Shown piece after piece: positions 25,978 to 37,841 of a stretch of 64,000 bases of DNA. Made by a program: the position numbers and the translations under genes. The DNA comes from Lachnospiraceae bacterium (GTDB lineage Bacteria; Bacillota; Clostridia; Lachnospirales; Lachnospiraceae): contig CAJTHM010000001.1 of the NCBI GenBank assembly GCA_910576125.1, positions 310,001 to 374,000 on the forward strand, read 5' to 3'. The first letter of the stretch is position 1. Each line of letters starts with the position of its first letter. Under the pieces are notes generated by a model, which was not told the origin of the DNA, made no database searches, and was given only the letters and a program-made list of their open reading frames with translations.

Positions 25978-26766
25978 TCATAATTTCCTTTGACGACGGG
26001 CCTCATACATCATCAAAGCCGCACTGACAGCGGCATTCAGGGACTCCACACTGCCCTCCATGGGAATCTTCAAAAGGCTGTCCGCGCGTTCCGTCAGCTC
26101 TCTGCTCAGGCCGTTCCCCTCGTTTCCGATGAGGAATGCCGTGCCCTGCCGGAAGTTAAGATTATCGTAATAATTTTCTCCCGCGAGATGGGCGGCGTAG
26201 ACGCGGATTCCTTTTTCCCGCATCCGCTCCACTGCCCCGCACAGATTTTCGGCGCACACAAAGGGCACCCTGTAAATGGAGCCCATGGTGGCCCGTATCG
26301 TTTTCGGGTTATAGATATCCACGGTCCTGGTGCTCATGACGATTCCCGTGACTCCCGCGCCCTCCCCTGTCCTGACGATCGTCCCCAGATTGCCGGGGTC
26401 CTGTAAATCCTCCAACACGATAAGCAGGGGATTCTCCGCCGCAAGTAGCCTCTCCAGATCCGTTTCCTGCCTTTTCACCACGCACAGGATTCCCTGGGGC
26501 GTCCGGGTGTCGGACATCTTTCGGAACACTTCGGAAGATACCGTCTCGTATCCGATTCGTTCCAGCTTCTCCCGCAGGGCCGGCTGTGTCCCGGCTTTCT
26601 CCAAAGCCTCCTGCGTGATGTAAATCTCCCTCACATCCCTTTCCGGGGCTTCCTCACACATCTTGAAGCCCTCTGCCAGAAAAACGCCCTCTTCGCGCCG
26701 TTTGCCAGAGTTCGTCTGCCACTGTGCCACCTGCTTCACTTTCGGATTGGAATGACTGCTGATCAT
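25978..26766 (-). CDS. TrmH/SpoU-family RNA 2'-O-methyltransferase
   Basis: 262 aa from ATG 26766, chosen for GGGAGGG 3 nt upstream. The N-terminal substrate-binding domain starts MISSHSNPKVKQVAQW and includes EEGVFLAEGFKMCEEA. The SPOUT methylase has the three motifs: DLQDPGNLGTIVRTGEGAGV, LIGNEGNGLSRELTE and IPMEGSVESLNAAVSAALMMYEA, which form the knotted SAM site. The target nucleotide (23S rRNA likely, as for RlmB/TsnR relatives) cannot be told. It follows pfkA on the same strand after a stable hairpin. Confidence 0.94.
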   Translation of the reverse strand: MISSHSNPKVKQVAQWQTNSGKRREEGVFLAEGFKMCEEAPERDVREIYITQEALEKAGTQPALREKLERIGYETVSSEVFRKMSDTRTPQGILCVVKRQETDLERLLAAENPLLIVLEDLQDPGNLGTIVRTGEGAGVTGIVMSTRTVDIYNPKTIRATMGSIYRVPFVCAENLCGAVERMREKGIRVYAAHLAGENYYDNLNFRQGTAFLIGNEGNGLSRELTERADSLLKIPMEGSVESLNAAVSAALMMYEARRQRKL

Positions 26767-26800
26767 ATACCCTCCCTCTGCCTTTGGCATCTCAACGCAT

Positions 26801-26833
26801 GACGGCGGCCATTTCCATAAAACGGCCGCCGTC
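26801..26833 (-). other. Stable intercistronic hairpin between pfkA and the RNA methylase gene
   Basis: A perfect 10-bp GC-rich stem, GACGGCGGCC with GGCCGCCGTC, 23 nt after the pfkA stop codon. No U-tract follows on the minus strand (ATGCGTTGAG), so it is either a weak terminator or a 3'-end protecting/processing stem. Confidence 0.6.
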
Positions 26834-26855
26834 CTGTCTCAATTCCCTTACGGAA

Positions 26856-27830
26856 TCAGATTGTCAATATCCTCGCCACATCATACTGGTACCTGTCGAT
26901 ATCTTTCTGCATCTGCAGCGCCTCTTCAATGCCAAAGTCCGTGAATTCCCCATATCTGTAACCCACCACGCGGTTGGTCTTGCCCTCCAGCAGGATGTCC
27001 ACCGCATAGGATCCCATGATGGAGGCATAGTAGCGGTCTCTGGCAGTAGGGCTTCCGCCCCTCTGCATGTATCCCAGGATGGTGGCCCTGGTCTCGATGC
27101 CGGTAGCCGCCTCGATACGCTTCGCCATGGAAGTGGAATGGCCGATACCTTCCGCATTGATAATCAGGTGATGAATCTTGCCCTTCTTACGGCTCTCGAT
27201 GATATGGTTGATGATTTCCTGCTCATTGTAATCATAGTTCTCCGGCAGCAGGATGTCCTCGGCGCCATTGGCAACGCCGCACCACAGAGCGATATATCCC
27301 GCATGCCGCCCCATGACCTCGATGATGCTGCAACGCTCATGGGAGGATGAAGTATCCTTTACCTTGTCGATGGCTTCCATGGCCGTGTTCACAGCCGTGT
27401 CAAAGCCTATAGTGTATTCGGTACATGCGATGTCCAGGTCAATCGTGCCCGGAATACCGATAGCATTGATGCCCTGCCTGCTCAGCGCCTGGGCTCCGCG
27501 GTAGGAACCGTCGCCGCCGATGACCACGATGCCGTCTATGCCATGCTTTCTGCAGATTTCCGCCGCCTTTTCCTGGTACTCTTTCTTTTTGAACTCCAGA
27601 CATCTGGCCGTTCCCAGAACCGTGCCGCCTCTCTGGATGATATCCGATACGTTGCGGGGCTCCATATCGATGATATCCTCATTCAGGAGTCCGTTGTACC
27701 CCTTTTTGACTCCCTTTACCTTCACGCCTCTGTAAATAGCGGTACGGACCACCGCGCGGATGGCAGCGTTCATGCCCGGCGCGTCTCCGCCGCTGGTCAG
27801 AACCGCTATCGTCTTTATTTCCTTAGCCAT
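26856..27830 (-). CDS. pfkA: ATP-dependent 6-phosphofructokinase
   Basis: 324 aa. Glycolytic phosphorylation of fructose 6-phosphate. Motifs are intact: GGDAPGMNAAIRAVVR (ATP), GGDGSYRGAQ, PGTIDLDI with catalytic Asp (usual TIDND is here TIDLD), MGRHAGYIAL and RVTILGY-like RATILGYMQRGG. The variant TIDLD in place of TIDND is worth noting, though the catalytic Asp remains. GGAGGG precedes the ATG. It follows dnaE after 79 nt. Confidence 0.96.
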   Translation of the reverse strand: MAKEIKTIAVLTSGGDAPGMNAAIRAVVRTAIYRGVKVKGVKKGYNGLLNEDIIDMEPRNVSDIIQRGGTVLGTARCLEFKKKEYQEKAAEICRKHGIDGIVVIGGDGSYRGAQALSRQGINAIGIPGTIDLDIACTEYTIGFDTAVNTAMEAIDKVKDTSSSHERCSIIEVMGRHAGYIALWCGVANGAEDILLPENYDYNEQEIINHIIESRKKGKIHHLIINAEGIGHSTSMAKRIEAATGIETRATILGYMQRGGSPTARDRYYASIMGSYAVDILLEGKTNRVVGYRYGEFTDFGIEEALQMQKDIDRYQYDVARILTI

Positions 27831-27909
27831 ATATTCAGCCCTCCTGTTTCAGCTTGTTTCTTGTACTCTCCGGCTTTATTTTAATCCATTTAAAAACGGT
27901 TTTCAATAC

Positions 27910-31581
<3,672 letters not shown>

Positions 31582-31625
31582 GTTACTGACTCCTTTTCTG
31601 TGGTATGATTCAAGAATACCTGTGC

Positions 31626-31952
31626 TTAACCATTGGCTGCTCTGACAAAAGGGAATTGTTCCGTCAAATGTTCATCCATCTCCATCATATTCAAAATCCG
31701 GCTAGCAGCTCCTGATGGACGGTTAATTCCGGCTTCCCATGCCTCTACTGTCTTATCGGATACCCCCATATAACCTGCAAAAGCTTTCTGTGACATGCCT
31801 GTCGCTTTTCGGATTTCCTTTACTTGCTCTGCATCGTATTCCTTAACCGGAACCACCGACACAACATGCCGTTTTAACTTCTTTTCCGTAGCCTGCACAT
31901 CTTCAACCGCCTCTGTCAGTCCTGCTATAATGCTTTCATATACTCCGCCCAT
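31626..31952 (-). CDS. HTH antitoxin of a type II toxin-antitoxin pair
   Basis: 108 aa. The N-terminal half is helical and charged (IAGLTEAVEDVQATEKKLKRH); the C-terminal half is an XRE-type helix-turn-helix (VKEIRKATGMSQKAFAGYMG, then VSDKTVEAWEAGINRPSG). It starts at 31952 inside the end of the toxin gene (17-nt overlap), which couples their translation. The toxin-first order is that of HigBA-like modules. It probably represses its own promoter by binding the palindrome at 32317-32339. Confidence 0.88.
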   Translation of the reverse strand: MGGVYESIIAGLTEAVEDVQATEKKLKRHVVSVVPVKEYDAEQVKEIRKATGMSQKAFAGYMGVSDKTVEAWEAGINRPSGAASRILNMMEMDEHLTEQFPFVRAANG

Positions 31953-32292
31953 GCTGCCTCCTCAATCCATCCTTTAAAAGTTCAATCATCTTCTTAATTT
32001 CATTTCTTTCAGCTTTCGACAAATTATCCTTTTCACTTTTAGGATATACTGTAATTAGATAAATGCTCTCCTCTATTACAAAATCCACATAACATACCCT
32101 GACGCCGCCGCTTTTTCCCTCATTTTCAAAAGAGAACCTCATTTTGCGAAGTCCGCCTGTCCCCTCCACCACGGGATATTTAGTCGGATTTTGGAGCAAT
32201 TCCAACTCCAGTTTTCGCAAATCCACATCCCGAAAACCAAGTCTGTCCCAATTTCTGGAAAATTCCCTGGTCTGTATAAATGTCCTCTGCAT
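31936..32292 (-). CDS. RelE/HigB-family toxin
   Basis: 118 aa. RelE-fold features: QTREFSRNWDRLGFRDVDL, GGLRKMRFSFENEGKSGGVR, VCYVDFVIEESIYLITVYPK and SEKDNLSKAERNEIKKMIE. Members inhibit translation by cutting mRNA at the ribosome or related activities. It is first in a two-gene operon with the HTH antitoxin; GGAAAG lies 4 nt before the ATG. No other accessory genes surround the pair, which sits between dnaE and metK. Confidence 0.9.
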   Translation of the reverse strand: MQRTFIQTREFSRNWDRLGFRDVDLRKLELELLQNPTKYPVVEGTGGLRKMRFSFENEGKSGGVRVCYVDFVIEESIYLITVYPKSEKDNLSKAERNEIKKMIELLKDGLRRQHGRSI

Positions 32293-32314
32293 TAGTCTTT
32301 CCTTTCCTATTAAT

Positions 32315-32344
32315 ATAATACCCTATTTAATAGGGTATTGTCAA
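32315..32344 (-). promoter_or_regulatory. Promoter with palindromic operator of the toxin-antitoxin operon
   Basis: Minus strand TTGACA (32339-32344), 18-nt spacer, TATTAT (32315-32320). A perfect palindrome, AATACCCTATT-T-AATAGGGTATT (32317-32339), fills the spacer and touches both boxes. A repressor there would block RNA polymerase, as expected for autoregulation by the antitoxin. Confidence 0.82.
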
Positions 32345-32495
32345 AGAATATTTTATTGATATCAAATGATTGAAATATTTGATGAAAAATCATCATTGAT
32401 TATAAATGTCAACGATTGGATTATGACTATATTAGAAAATCAGATTCGTTCACCGCAGCACTCTGCCGGATATTTTGCATCATTTCAGACAAACA

Positions 32496-32518
32496 GAGCC
32501 GGACAAAGTCCCCGGCTC
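32496..32518 (-). terminator. Terminator of metK
   Basis: GAGCCGG (32496-32502) pairs with CCGGCTC (32512-32518); on the minus strand TGTTTGTCTG follows. It lies 56 nt after the metK stop codon. Confidence 0.6.
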
Positions 32519-32573
32519 CATTTGCCACAGCCTGATTATTGTATTCACCTGCAATATTGCTTCAGGCTTCACT

Positions 32574-33764
32574 TTAGACCAGATATTTCTTCAAACTCTC
32601 CGCCTTATCGACAGCCTCCCACGGAAGAGACACGTCATCCCGCCCGAAATGGCCGTAAGCCGCGGTGGGACGGTAGATGGGCCTGCGCAGATCCAGCATC
32701 TTGATGATGCCCGCGGGGCGCAGATCGAAGTTCTCGCGGATGATCTCCACCAATTTCTCATCGCTGACGCGTCCTGTGCCGAACGTATCCACCATGACGG
32801 AAGTGGGCCGGGCCACGCCGATGGCGTAAGACAGCTGAATCTCGCACTTCTCGGCCAGCCCCGCGGCCACGATGTTCTTTGCCACATAGCGGGCGGCATA
32901 GGCGGCGCTCCTGTCCACCTTGGTGCAGTCCTTGCCGGAGAAAGCGCCGCCGCCGTGGCGGGCGTATCCGCCGTAGGTGTCCACGATAATCTTGCGGCCG
33001 GTGAGCCCTGCGTCTCCCTGAGGGCCGCCGATGACGAAACGCCCGGTGGGATTGATGAAGAATTTGGTCTCCTCATCCACCAGTTCTGCCGGCAGGATAG
33101 GATCGAAAACATATTTTTTGATGTCAGCATGAATCTGTTCCTGGGATACCTCCTCGTCATGCTGGGTGGAGAGCACCACGGCCTCCAGACGGATGGGCTT
33201 TCCGTTCTCATCGTACTCCACGGACACCTGGCTCTTGCCGTCGGGACGTAAGTAAGAGAGGGTACCGTCCTTGCGGACCTTCGTCAGCTGTCTGGCCAGC
33301 TTGTGGGCCAGGGAGACAGGATAGGGCATAAGCTCCGGGGTCTCATTGGTGGCATAGCCGAACATCATGCCCTGGTCCCCTGCGCCGATGGCCTCCAGCT
33401 GCTCGTCGGTCATCTGGGCCTCCCTGGCCTCCAGGGCCTTGTCAACGCCCATGGCGATGTCCGGGGACTGCTTATCCAATGCCACCATGACAGCGCAGGT
33501 ATTGCCGTCAAATCCCACTTTGGAATCATTGTATCCAATCTCATTCACGGTTTTCCTCACGATGGCGGGAATGTCGAGGTTGGCAGCGGTGGTGATTTCA
33601 CCTGTCACTAATACAAATCCGGTGCAGCTTGCGGTCTCGCAGGCCACGCGGCTCATAGGATCCTGCTCCATGCAGGCATCCAGGATGGCATCCGATACGG
33701 CATCGCAGACCTTGTCGGGATGTCCTTCTGTTACGGATTCCGATGTAAATAAATGTTTTTCCAT
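32574..33764 (-). CDS. metK: S-adenosylmethionine synthetase
   Basis: 396 aa. Makes SAM from methionine and ATP. Motifs: [50 protein letters not shown] and [14 protein letters not shown] C-terminus; all complete. The gap of 128 nt to the upstream metallopeptidase-like gene has no SAM riboswitch and no clear terminator; the SAM-I riboswitch lies further upstream, before that gene, so both are probably one transcript. Confidence 0.97.
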   Translation of the reverse strand: MEKHLFTSESVTEGHPDKVCDAVSDAILDACMEQDPMSRVACETASCTGFVLVTGEITTAANLDIPAIVRKTVNEIGYNDSKVGFDGNTCAVMVALDKQSPDIAMGVDKALEAREAQMTDEQLEAIGAGDQGMMFGYATNETPELMPYPVSLAHKLARQLTKVRKDGTLSYLRPDGKSQVSVEYDENGKPIRLEAVVLSTQHDEEVSQEQIHADIKKYVFDPILPAELVDEETKFFINPTGRFVIGGPQGDAGLTGRKIIVDTYGGYARHGGGAFSGKDCTKVDRSAAYAARYVAKNIVAAGLAEKCEIQLSYAIGVARPTSVMVDTFGTGRVSDEKLVEIIRENFDLRPAGIIKMLDLRRPIYRPTAAYGHFGRDDVSLPWEAVDKAESLKKYLV

Positions 33765-33892
33765 TCTTCTGTCTCTTCCTTTCTTTCACGCAAACAGCGA
33801 ATTATGTAAACAATTTGTACACAATGGATTCCTTCAGGCAATGGGCCGGGCGCCCTTACCCGCAGGAAAGGAAAGCAGATATAACAGGGCAG

Positions 33893-34525
33893 TTATCTGC
33901 AGCATTGAATCAATGGATTCTCCACCAATTCAACCCTGATTTGAGGCACAGAAAGATTCAGCCGTTTTAAGTTGGCCACTGCGCATTCCAGGACATCCTG
34001 CGCATGGGCTGCGCTTACCTCTCCCCGGTAGGCCTCCACGGAGGCCGTCAGATCCGCCTCAATCCCTGACTTCTCCAGCACGGCGGACAGATCCGCACAC
34101 TTCTCCATGGCCTTCCGCACACTGTTCAGCTGAAAATACCCATATGTCACGGCATTGTTCAGCTGATCCGTGCCCCATATCTTTTCAAAATACTCTTCAA
34201 AGCCCATATCCGCCGGCACAATCGGCGGCAGGGCATCTGTCACGGTCTCCAGAAGTCTGCGCAGTTCCCCCATTCGCTCTCCTCCGTCCGCCTGCATCCA
34301 ATATGCCACAGCGAACTCGTTCACATACATTTCTTCCTGCACATCGGGCATTTCTATCCCCCAATCCTCCAGGAGGCAGTGCCCCAGTTCATGGACGATA
34401 TTGTACCAGTGAAAGTACAGGTCGAATTTATACTGTATGTCCTCTTCCCCAAACAGTTGACGGTATCCCGCCTGCTGTTCTTCAGTACCCAACTCGTACT
34501 GTCCGGAAATAATCCTGTGCTCCAA
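33893..34525 (-). CDS. HExxH metallopeptidase-like protein between a SAM riboswitch and metK
   Basis: About 210 aa if started at TTG 34525, which has AAAGGAGAGG 3-4 nt before it. The open frame extends to ATG 34699, but that ATG and ATG 34663 lie in and just after the riboswitch terminator hairpin and have no ribosome site, so they are unlikely starts. The zinc motif HELGH is at residues 45-49 of the short form, preceded by HWYNIV; a probable third ligand Glu is in MYVNEFAVAYW, 20 residues later, an ImmA/IrrE-like arrangement. No signal peptide is seen. The C-terminal ~100 residues are helical. Substrate unknown. SAM-dependent control and a link to methionine metabolism are inferred from position only. 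Confidence 0.72.
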   Translation of the reverse strand: MEHRIISGQYELGTEEQQAGYRQLFGEEDIQYKFDLYFHWYNIVHELGHCLLEDWGIEMPDVQEEMYVNEFAVAYWMQADGGERMGELRRLLETVTDALPPIVPADMGFEEYFEKIWGTDQLNNAVTYGYFQLNSVRKAMEKCADLSAVLEKSGIEADLTASVEAYRGEVSAAHAQDVLECAVANLKRLNLSVPQIRVELVENPLIQCCR

Positions 34526-34667
34526 AATCCTCTCCTTTCTGCCTCCATAGCACAGCTGCAGTCTGTGCGAAAGCCTGTCAAGATATCTGAATAATCGCGG
34601 CCCGTGCGCCGCCACGACGGCATATTTCAAGTGTCTATGACACTTTTGCACGAGTCTGTGCATAAAA

Positions 34668-34711
34668 AGTCCGCTTACCATGGAATGCTTTTCTTCCATA
34701 ATAAGCGGACT
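34668..34711 (-). terminator. Intrinsic terminator of the SAM riboswitch expression platform
   Basis: Minus strand AGTCCGCTTA (34702-34711) pairs with TAAGCGGACT (34668-34677), with ATGGAA/TTCCAT pairing further in, followed by TTTTT. It starts 22 nt after the aptamer P1 helix, as expected for transcriptional OFF control. Confidence 0.88.
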
Positions 34712-34732
34712 CTAATCTGTCGATATCAAATC

Positions 34733-34834
34733 CTCTTATTGTTCGAATAGCACTCGCTCAGGTGGGCACCTTCCTCAAATGGGGTTGCCGCGGCTTCATC
34801 GATCCTATGTATCTCCACCGACTCTGAATAAGAG
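34733..34834 (-). promoter_or_regulatory. SAM-I riboswitch (S-box)
   Basis: P1 is CTCTTATT/AATAAGAG (34827-34834 with 34733-34740). Between them the conserved blocks occur in order on the minus strand: CAGAG, CGGTGGAG, GATGAAGCC-GCGGCAACC, GGAAGGTGCC and CCTGAGCGAG. These are the kink-turn, P3 and J3/4 elements of the S-box aptamer. Binding of SAM should favour the terminator just downstream. It controls a transcript that contains the HExxH gene and then metK. Confidence 0.92.
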
Positions 34835-34870
34835 AAATCATATTAAATTGTTCGGATATCCTCACTCACT

Positions 34871-34899
34871 ACATTACTACAAAAGCACAGGGCTGTCAA
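34871..34899 (-). promoter_or_regulatory. Sigma-A promoter of the SAM riboswitch transcript
   Basis: Minus strand TTGACA (34894-34899), 17-nt spacer, TAATGT (34871-34876), starting just after the pilT stop codon. It makes the riboswitch operon independent of the pilus-like operon. Confidence 0.8.
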
Positions 34900-34908
34900 C
34901 AGGAATTT

Positions 34909-36033
34909 TCAGCCAAGCCTCTTTTCCATATATTCGTACCCATAGTGAGTGCGGTATTTCAGCGCCGTGGACTTGGTAATCTTCCCCTCCTGGCACAGCC
35001 GCAGGAGATTGCCGTCCATGGTGCACATGCCCTCGCTTGCGCCGGACTGCATGGCGGCGTTCAGCTGGTTCACCTTGTTCTCCCGAATCATGTTCTGGAT
35101 GGCATCGGTGGATTTCAGCACCTCGAAGACCGGAATCCGTATCAGATTGCCGTCTTCATCCTCCGCTGTGGAGGGCACCAGCTGCTGGCAGACCACTGCT
35201 TTCAGCACCTGGGCCAGCTGGGTCCTGGCCTGTTCCTTTTCCGGGAATACGTCCACGATGCGGTTGATGGTGTCCGCCGCGCTGTTGGTATGCAGGGTGC
35301 TGAACACCAGTACGCCGGTCTCGGCGGCGATCAGGGCTGCGGAAATCGTATCATAGTCACGCATCTCCCCCAGCAGGATTACATCCGGGCTCTCCCGCAG
35401 GGCAGAGCGCAGGGCGCTCAAATAGCCCGGGGTATCGATGGAAATCTCCCTCTGGGTCACGATTGCCCTCTTGTGCCTGTGGATATATTCGATGGGGTCT
35501 TCCATGGTGATGATATGGCAGTCCCGGCTGCTGTTGATGCGGTCGATCATACAGGCAAGGGTAGTGGTCTTGCCCGTGCCGGCAGCCCCTGTCACCAGTA
35601 CGAGACCGCCGTTTTTGTTGCTCCTGCCCCCGGAGTCTTCCGTCAGGGCCAGAATGTCCATGGGAATCCCCAGTTTCTCAGGATCCGGCAGCTCAAAACG
35701 AATCACACGGATGACAGCCGCCAGAGACCCTCTCTGCCGGAACACATTGACACGGAAGCGCCCGCCGGGGAAATTATCCCGCCTGGACATGGAAAGCGAG
35801 AAATCGTCGTCCTCCCCCGTTTCCAGCCTGGTTCTGGTCCGCCTGCCCTCCGTGTATATCTGCTCTACCAGCTCTCCGATGTCTTTCGGCATCAGAGCCG
35901 GCATATCCAGCCGCGTCTGTACGCCATTCCGTTTCATTGTAACCGGCAATCCGGCAACCAGGAAGACGTCCGACACATCCTCATCTCTCACTGCCTGTTC
36001 CAGAATTTCCTGTAATTTCATATTTTCGTCCAC
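34909..36033 (-). CDS. pilT: PilT-type retraction ATPase
   Basis: 374 aa. N-terminal PAS-like domain (LQEILEQAVRDEDVSDVFLVAG), then the RecA-like core with Walker A GAAGTGKTTT (149-158), Asp box (MEDPIEYIHRH), Walker B DVILLGEMRD and His box TLHTNSAADTINR. AIQNMIRENKVNQL is the PilT AIRNLIRE retraction signature. It is the last gene of a six-gene operon with gspF and small membrane-anchored proteins. No PilB/GspE assembly ATPase, prepilin peptidase or PilM-O homologue is in the window. Confidence 0.94.
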   Translation of the reverse strand: MDENMKLQEILEQAVRDEDVSDVFLVAGLPVTMKRNGVQTRLDMPALMPKDIGELVEQIYTEGRRTRTRLETGEDDDFSLSMSRRDNFPGGRFRVNVFRQRGSLAAVIRVIRFELPDPEKLGIPMDILALTEDSGGRSNKNGGLVLVTGAAGTGKTTTLACMIDRINSSRDCHIITMEDPIEYIHRHKRAIVTQREISIDTPGYLSALRSALRESPDVILLGEMRDYDTISAALIAAETGVLVFSTLHTNSAADTINRIVDVFPEKEQARTQLAQVLKAVVCQQLVPSTAEDEDGNLIRIPVFEVLKSTDAIQNMIRENKVNQLNAAMQSGASEGMCTMDGNLLRLCQEGKITKSTALKYRTHYGYEYMEKRLG

Positions 36034-36058
36034 CCTTTCGTTTTTGCCCTGGAATCAC

Positions 36059-36463
36059 TCACTCTTCGCCGGACCAGAGGTTCATGTCTTCATCCAGCTC
36101 CCATTCTTTCCGCATCCGCCAGCTCACCACACGGAGAGTTCCGCTCTCTTCCCTAACGCCTACCTTCAGTCCGAATTCGCCCTTTTCAAAGCTCCGCCAG
36201 ATGACGCCATCCTCATCCACTTCCGTATTTTCAAGCGCCCCCGGCCCTATTCCCTCCTGCCGGGATTTTGCGGCGGCCCAAAGAAAGCGCTGCCCCTCCG
36301 CCTCCAGTTCATACCTGACCCGGACCGTGTCGGCATATTCTTCCGCCAGACTCCAGTCTGCCCGCGCTGTGGTGAACGCAAGGACGCCCAGCGTCGTCAT
36401 GCAGATGCTGATCACTGTAAGCAGCACCGCCAGCGGCCCCAGTTTAATTGGTACATGCCTCAT
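36059..36463 (-). CDS. Small membrane-anchored protein of the pilus-like operon
   Basis: 134 aa. One N-terminal hydrophobic segment (KLGPLAVLLTVISICMTTLGVLAF), then an acidic extracytoplasmic domain. The layout, short cytoplasmic start plus hydrophobic helix and a helical continuation (ADWSLAEEYADTVRVRYELEAE), resembles a pseudopilin, although no clear prepilin cleavage motif (GFxxxE) is present. It starts 3 nt after the stop of the preceding gene (GAGGATGAG as ribosome site) and is followed 25 nt later by pilT. Function inferred from context only. Confidence 0.75.
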   Translation of the reverse strand: MRHVPIKLGPLAVLLTVISICMTTLGVLAFTTARADWSLAEEYADTVRVRYELEAEGQRFLWAAAKSRQEGIGPGALENTEVDEDGVIWRSFEKGEFGLKVGVREESGTLRVVSWRMRKEWELDEDMNLWSGEE

Positions 36464-36466
36464 ATC

Positions 36467-36970
36467 TTACTCATCCTCTTCTTTTCCGATGAAAACCCCT
36501 GTCTCCAGTGTATAAATCGGCTCTGACCCTCCCGCCTGCTCCACGGTGAGAATGCTTTTCACAAATCCTCCGTCTTCCGGCATCCACAGGATATCCAGCC
36601 AGATGCTGCCCTCCGGCGCAGGTTTTAAGTCATTGTCATAATACAGCCGCAGGGAACTTCCATCCTCTGTGGCCTGCCCTGAAATCTCGGCGTTTCCGTT
36701 TTCCTCCAGAAGCTCCCGCACTTCCTCGATGCTCTCCGACGACGCCACTGCCTCCGCGCCATTCTCCGCCAGATGCACCGCCGCTGTCAGGAGCGCCGCT
36801 TTTTTGCTCCTCTGCCCGGACCAGGCGAAAATCCAGGTCAGCACCAGAACCACCATCGTCAGCAAGGCCACCAGAATCAGGGCTTCTATGTAGAACGCCG
36901 TCACCCTGCGTCCCCCATTCCTGCTTTCGGCTCTGCCGCCATTCTCAGTGGAATGCTTCTCTTCCATCAT
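36467..36970 (-). CDS. Membrane-anchored pseudopilin-like protein
   Basis: 167 aa from ATG 36970, chosen over GTG 36991 because GGGGTGG lies at a suitable distance. A polar N-terminus (~30 aa) precedes a single hydrophobic helix (FYIEALILVALLTMVVLVLTWIF), then QRSKKAALLTAAVHLAENGAEAV and a beta-rich C-terminus (LRLYYDNDLKPAPEGSIWLDI). The FYIEALI segment recalls the F-T-x-x-E of type IV pilins (Glu after the hydrophobic start), so it may be a minor pilin. It overlaps the preceding DUF4860 gene by 26 nt. Confidence 0.72.
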   Translation of the reverse strand: MMEEKHSTENGGRAESRNGGRRVTAFYIEALILVALLTMVVLVLTWIFAWSGQRSKKAALLTAAVHLAENGAEAVASSESIEEVRELLEENGNAEISGQATEDGSSLRLYYDNDLKPAPEGSIWLDILWMPEDGGFVKSILTVEQAGGSEPIYTLETGVFIGKEEDE

Positions 36971-37433
36971 CCGCGGCCACCCCTTTCTCACTCCTTACCC
37001 CAAACACCACCCTGCCTGCGTCTGTAATTACCACATAGGTACCATTCCCCAGTTCTTCCACCTGGAAGACTTCCGTCTCCCCAATCACCTGGGCCATATC
37101 CGGGTACAGCTCACCGTCTTTTTCCCCATAATCCTCCACAAGACTGCCGCCATACCTGTAAATCCGAAGGGCGTAATCGCCGCTGCCGTCCGCGATTACC
37201 AGCACCGGCTCCCCGTCCGCTTCCGATACGGACACCGCGCCCTCTCTGTCGTTCATACGCACGCAGGTAGAGATATAGGAGAGCAGCGCTCTTTCCGCAT
37301 TGTTCCGGGTCTGACTGGCCACGATATCGCGATAGGTCTGCGCGCCGAAAATGACGGTCAGGAAAAATCCGGCCAGAAAAATCCCGGCCACTGCCATTGT
37401 ATAGATTCCCGACCAACCATTATTCCGTTTCAC
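36945..37433 (-). CDS. DUF4860-like membrane-anchored protein
   Basis: 162 aa, GTG start at 37433 with GAGGAGG upstream. An N-terminal helix (YTMAVAGIFLAGFFLTVIFG) is followed by AQTYRDIVASQTRNNAERALLSYISTCVR, a pattern I associate with DUF4860 proteins found in Clostridial pilus-like operons, and a beta-rich C-terminal domain (EVFQVEELGNGTYVVITDAG). Probably exposed outside the membrane. It is co-transcribed with gspF and pilT and overlaps the next gene. The DUF assignment is from memory. Confidence 0.72.
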   Translation of the reverse strand: MKRNNGWSGIYTMAVAGIFLAGFFLTVIFGAQTYRDIVASQTRNNAERALLSYISTCVRMNDREGAVSVSEADGEPVLVIADGSGDYALRIYRYGGSLVEDYGEKDGELYPDMAQVIGETEVFQVEELGNGTYVVITDAGRVVFGVRSEKGVAADDGREAFH

Positions 37434-37493
37434 AGGCTTTTTCCTCCTCTCCCCAGATACCCGGACACGCCGCTGCCCCCATGCCGCTGGCGG

Positions 37494-37811
37494 TTAGTCC
37501 CTGCTGATTACTTTCACCGCGGGCGGTACGTTTGACGCAAAAATATCATAGCTGACATAATATTCCTTTTTATTGATCTGGAGCCCATAATTCTCCTCCA
37601 GATAGGCCAGGCTGGGCGGATAGGCTCCTTCCACCACATAGCACTGCATCGCGCAGCGCTCCACTGCCGCCTTGATTGCCTTCTCGCTCTCCTCGTCCAT
37701 GTCCCTGCCGGATGCGGGCACAATCAGGCACCACAATCCCGCGGCTATGAGGAGCACGGCCGCCGCAAGGGCCAGGCCGGGCCATTTCTTTCTTTTCTTA
37801 TCCACATACAT
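37494..37811 (-). CDS. Small pilin-like membrane protein
   Basis: 105 aa from ATG 37811, with GGGAGG 8 nt upstream. A basic start (MYVDKKRKKWPG) leads into one hydrophobic helix (LALAAAVLLIAAGLWCLIVP), then AIKAAVERCAMQCYVVEGAYPPSLAYLEENYG, which is like the post-helix segment of type IV pilins and type II pseudopilins (AxxxCxxxxGxYPxSLxxL). It follows gspF by 30 nt. Two Cys in that segment could form a disulfide. Confidence 0.75.
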   Translation of the reverse strand: MYVDKKRKKWPGLALAAAVLLIAAGLWCLIVPASGRDMDEESEKAIKAAVERCAMQCYVVEGAYPPSLAYLEENYGLQINKKEYYVSYDIFASNVPPAVKVISRD

Positions 37812-37841
37812 CCGCCGCACCTCCCAGGCTTATCCAGCTGC

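Noticed and set aside
33765..33892. SAM riboswitch directly upstream of metK
   Set aside because: The gap holds none of the S-box blocks. The only S-box in the region is at 34733-34834, ahead of the HExxH gene.
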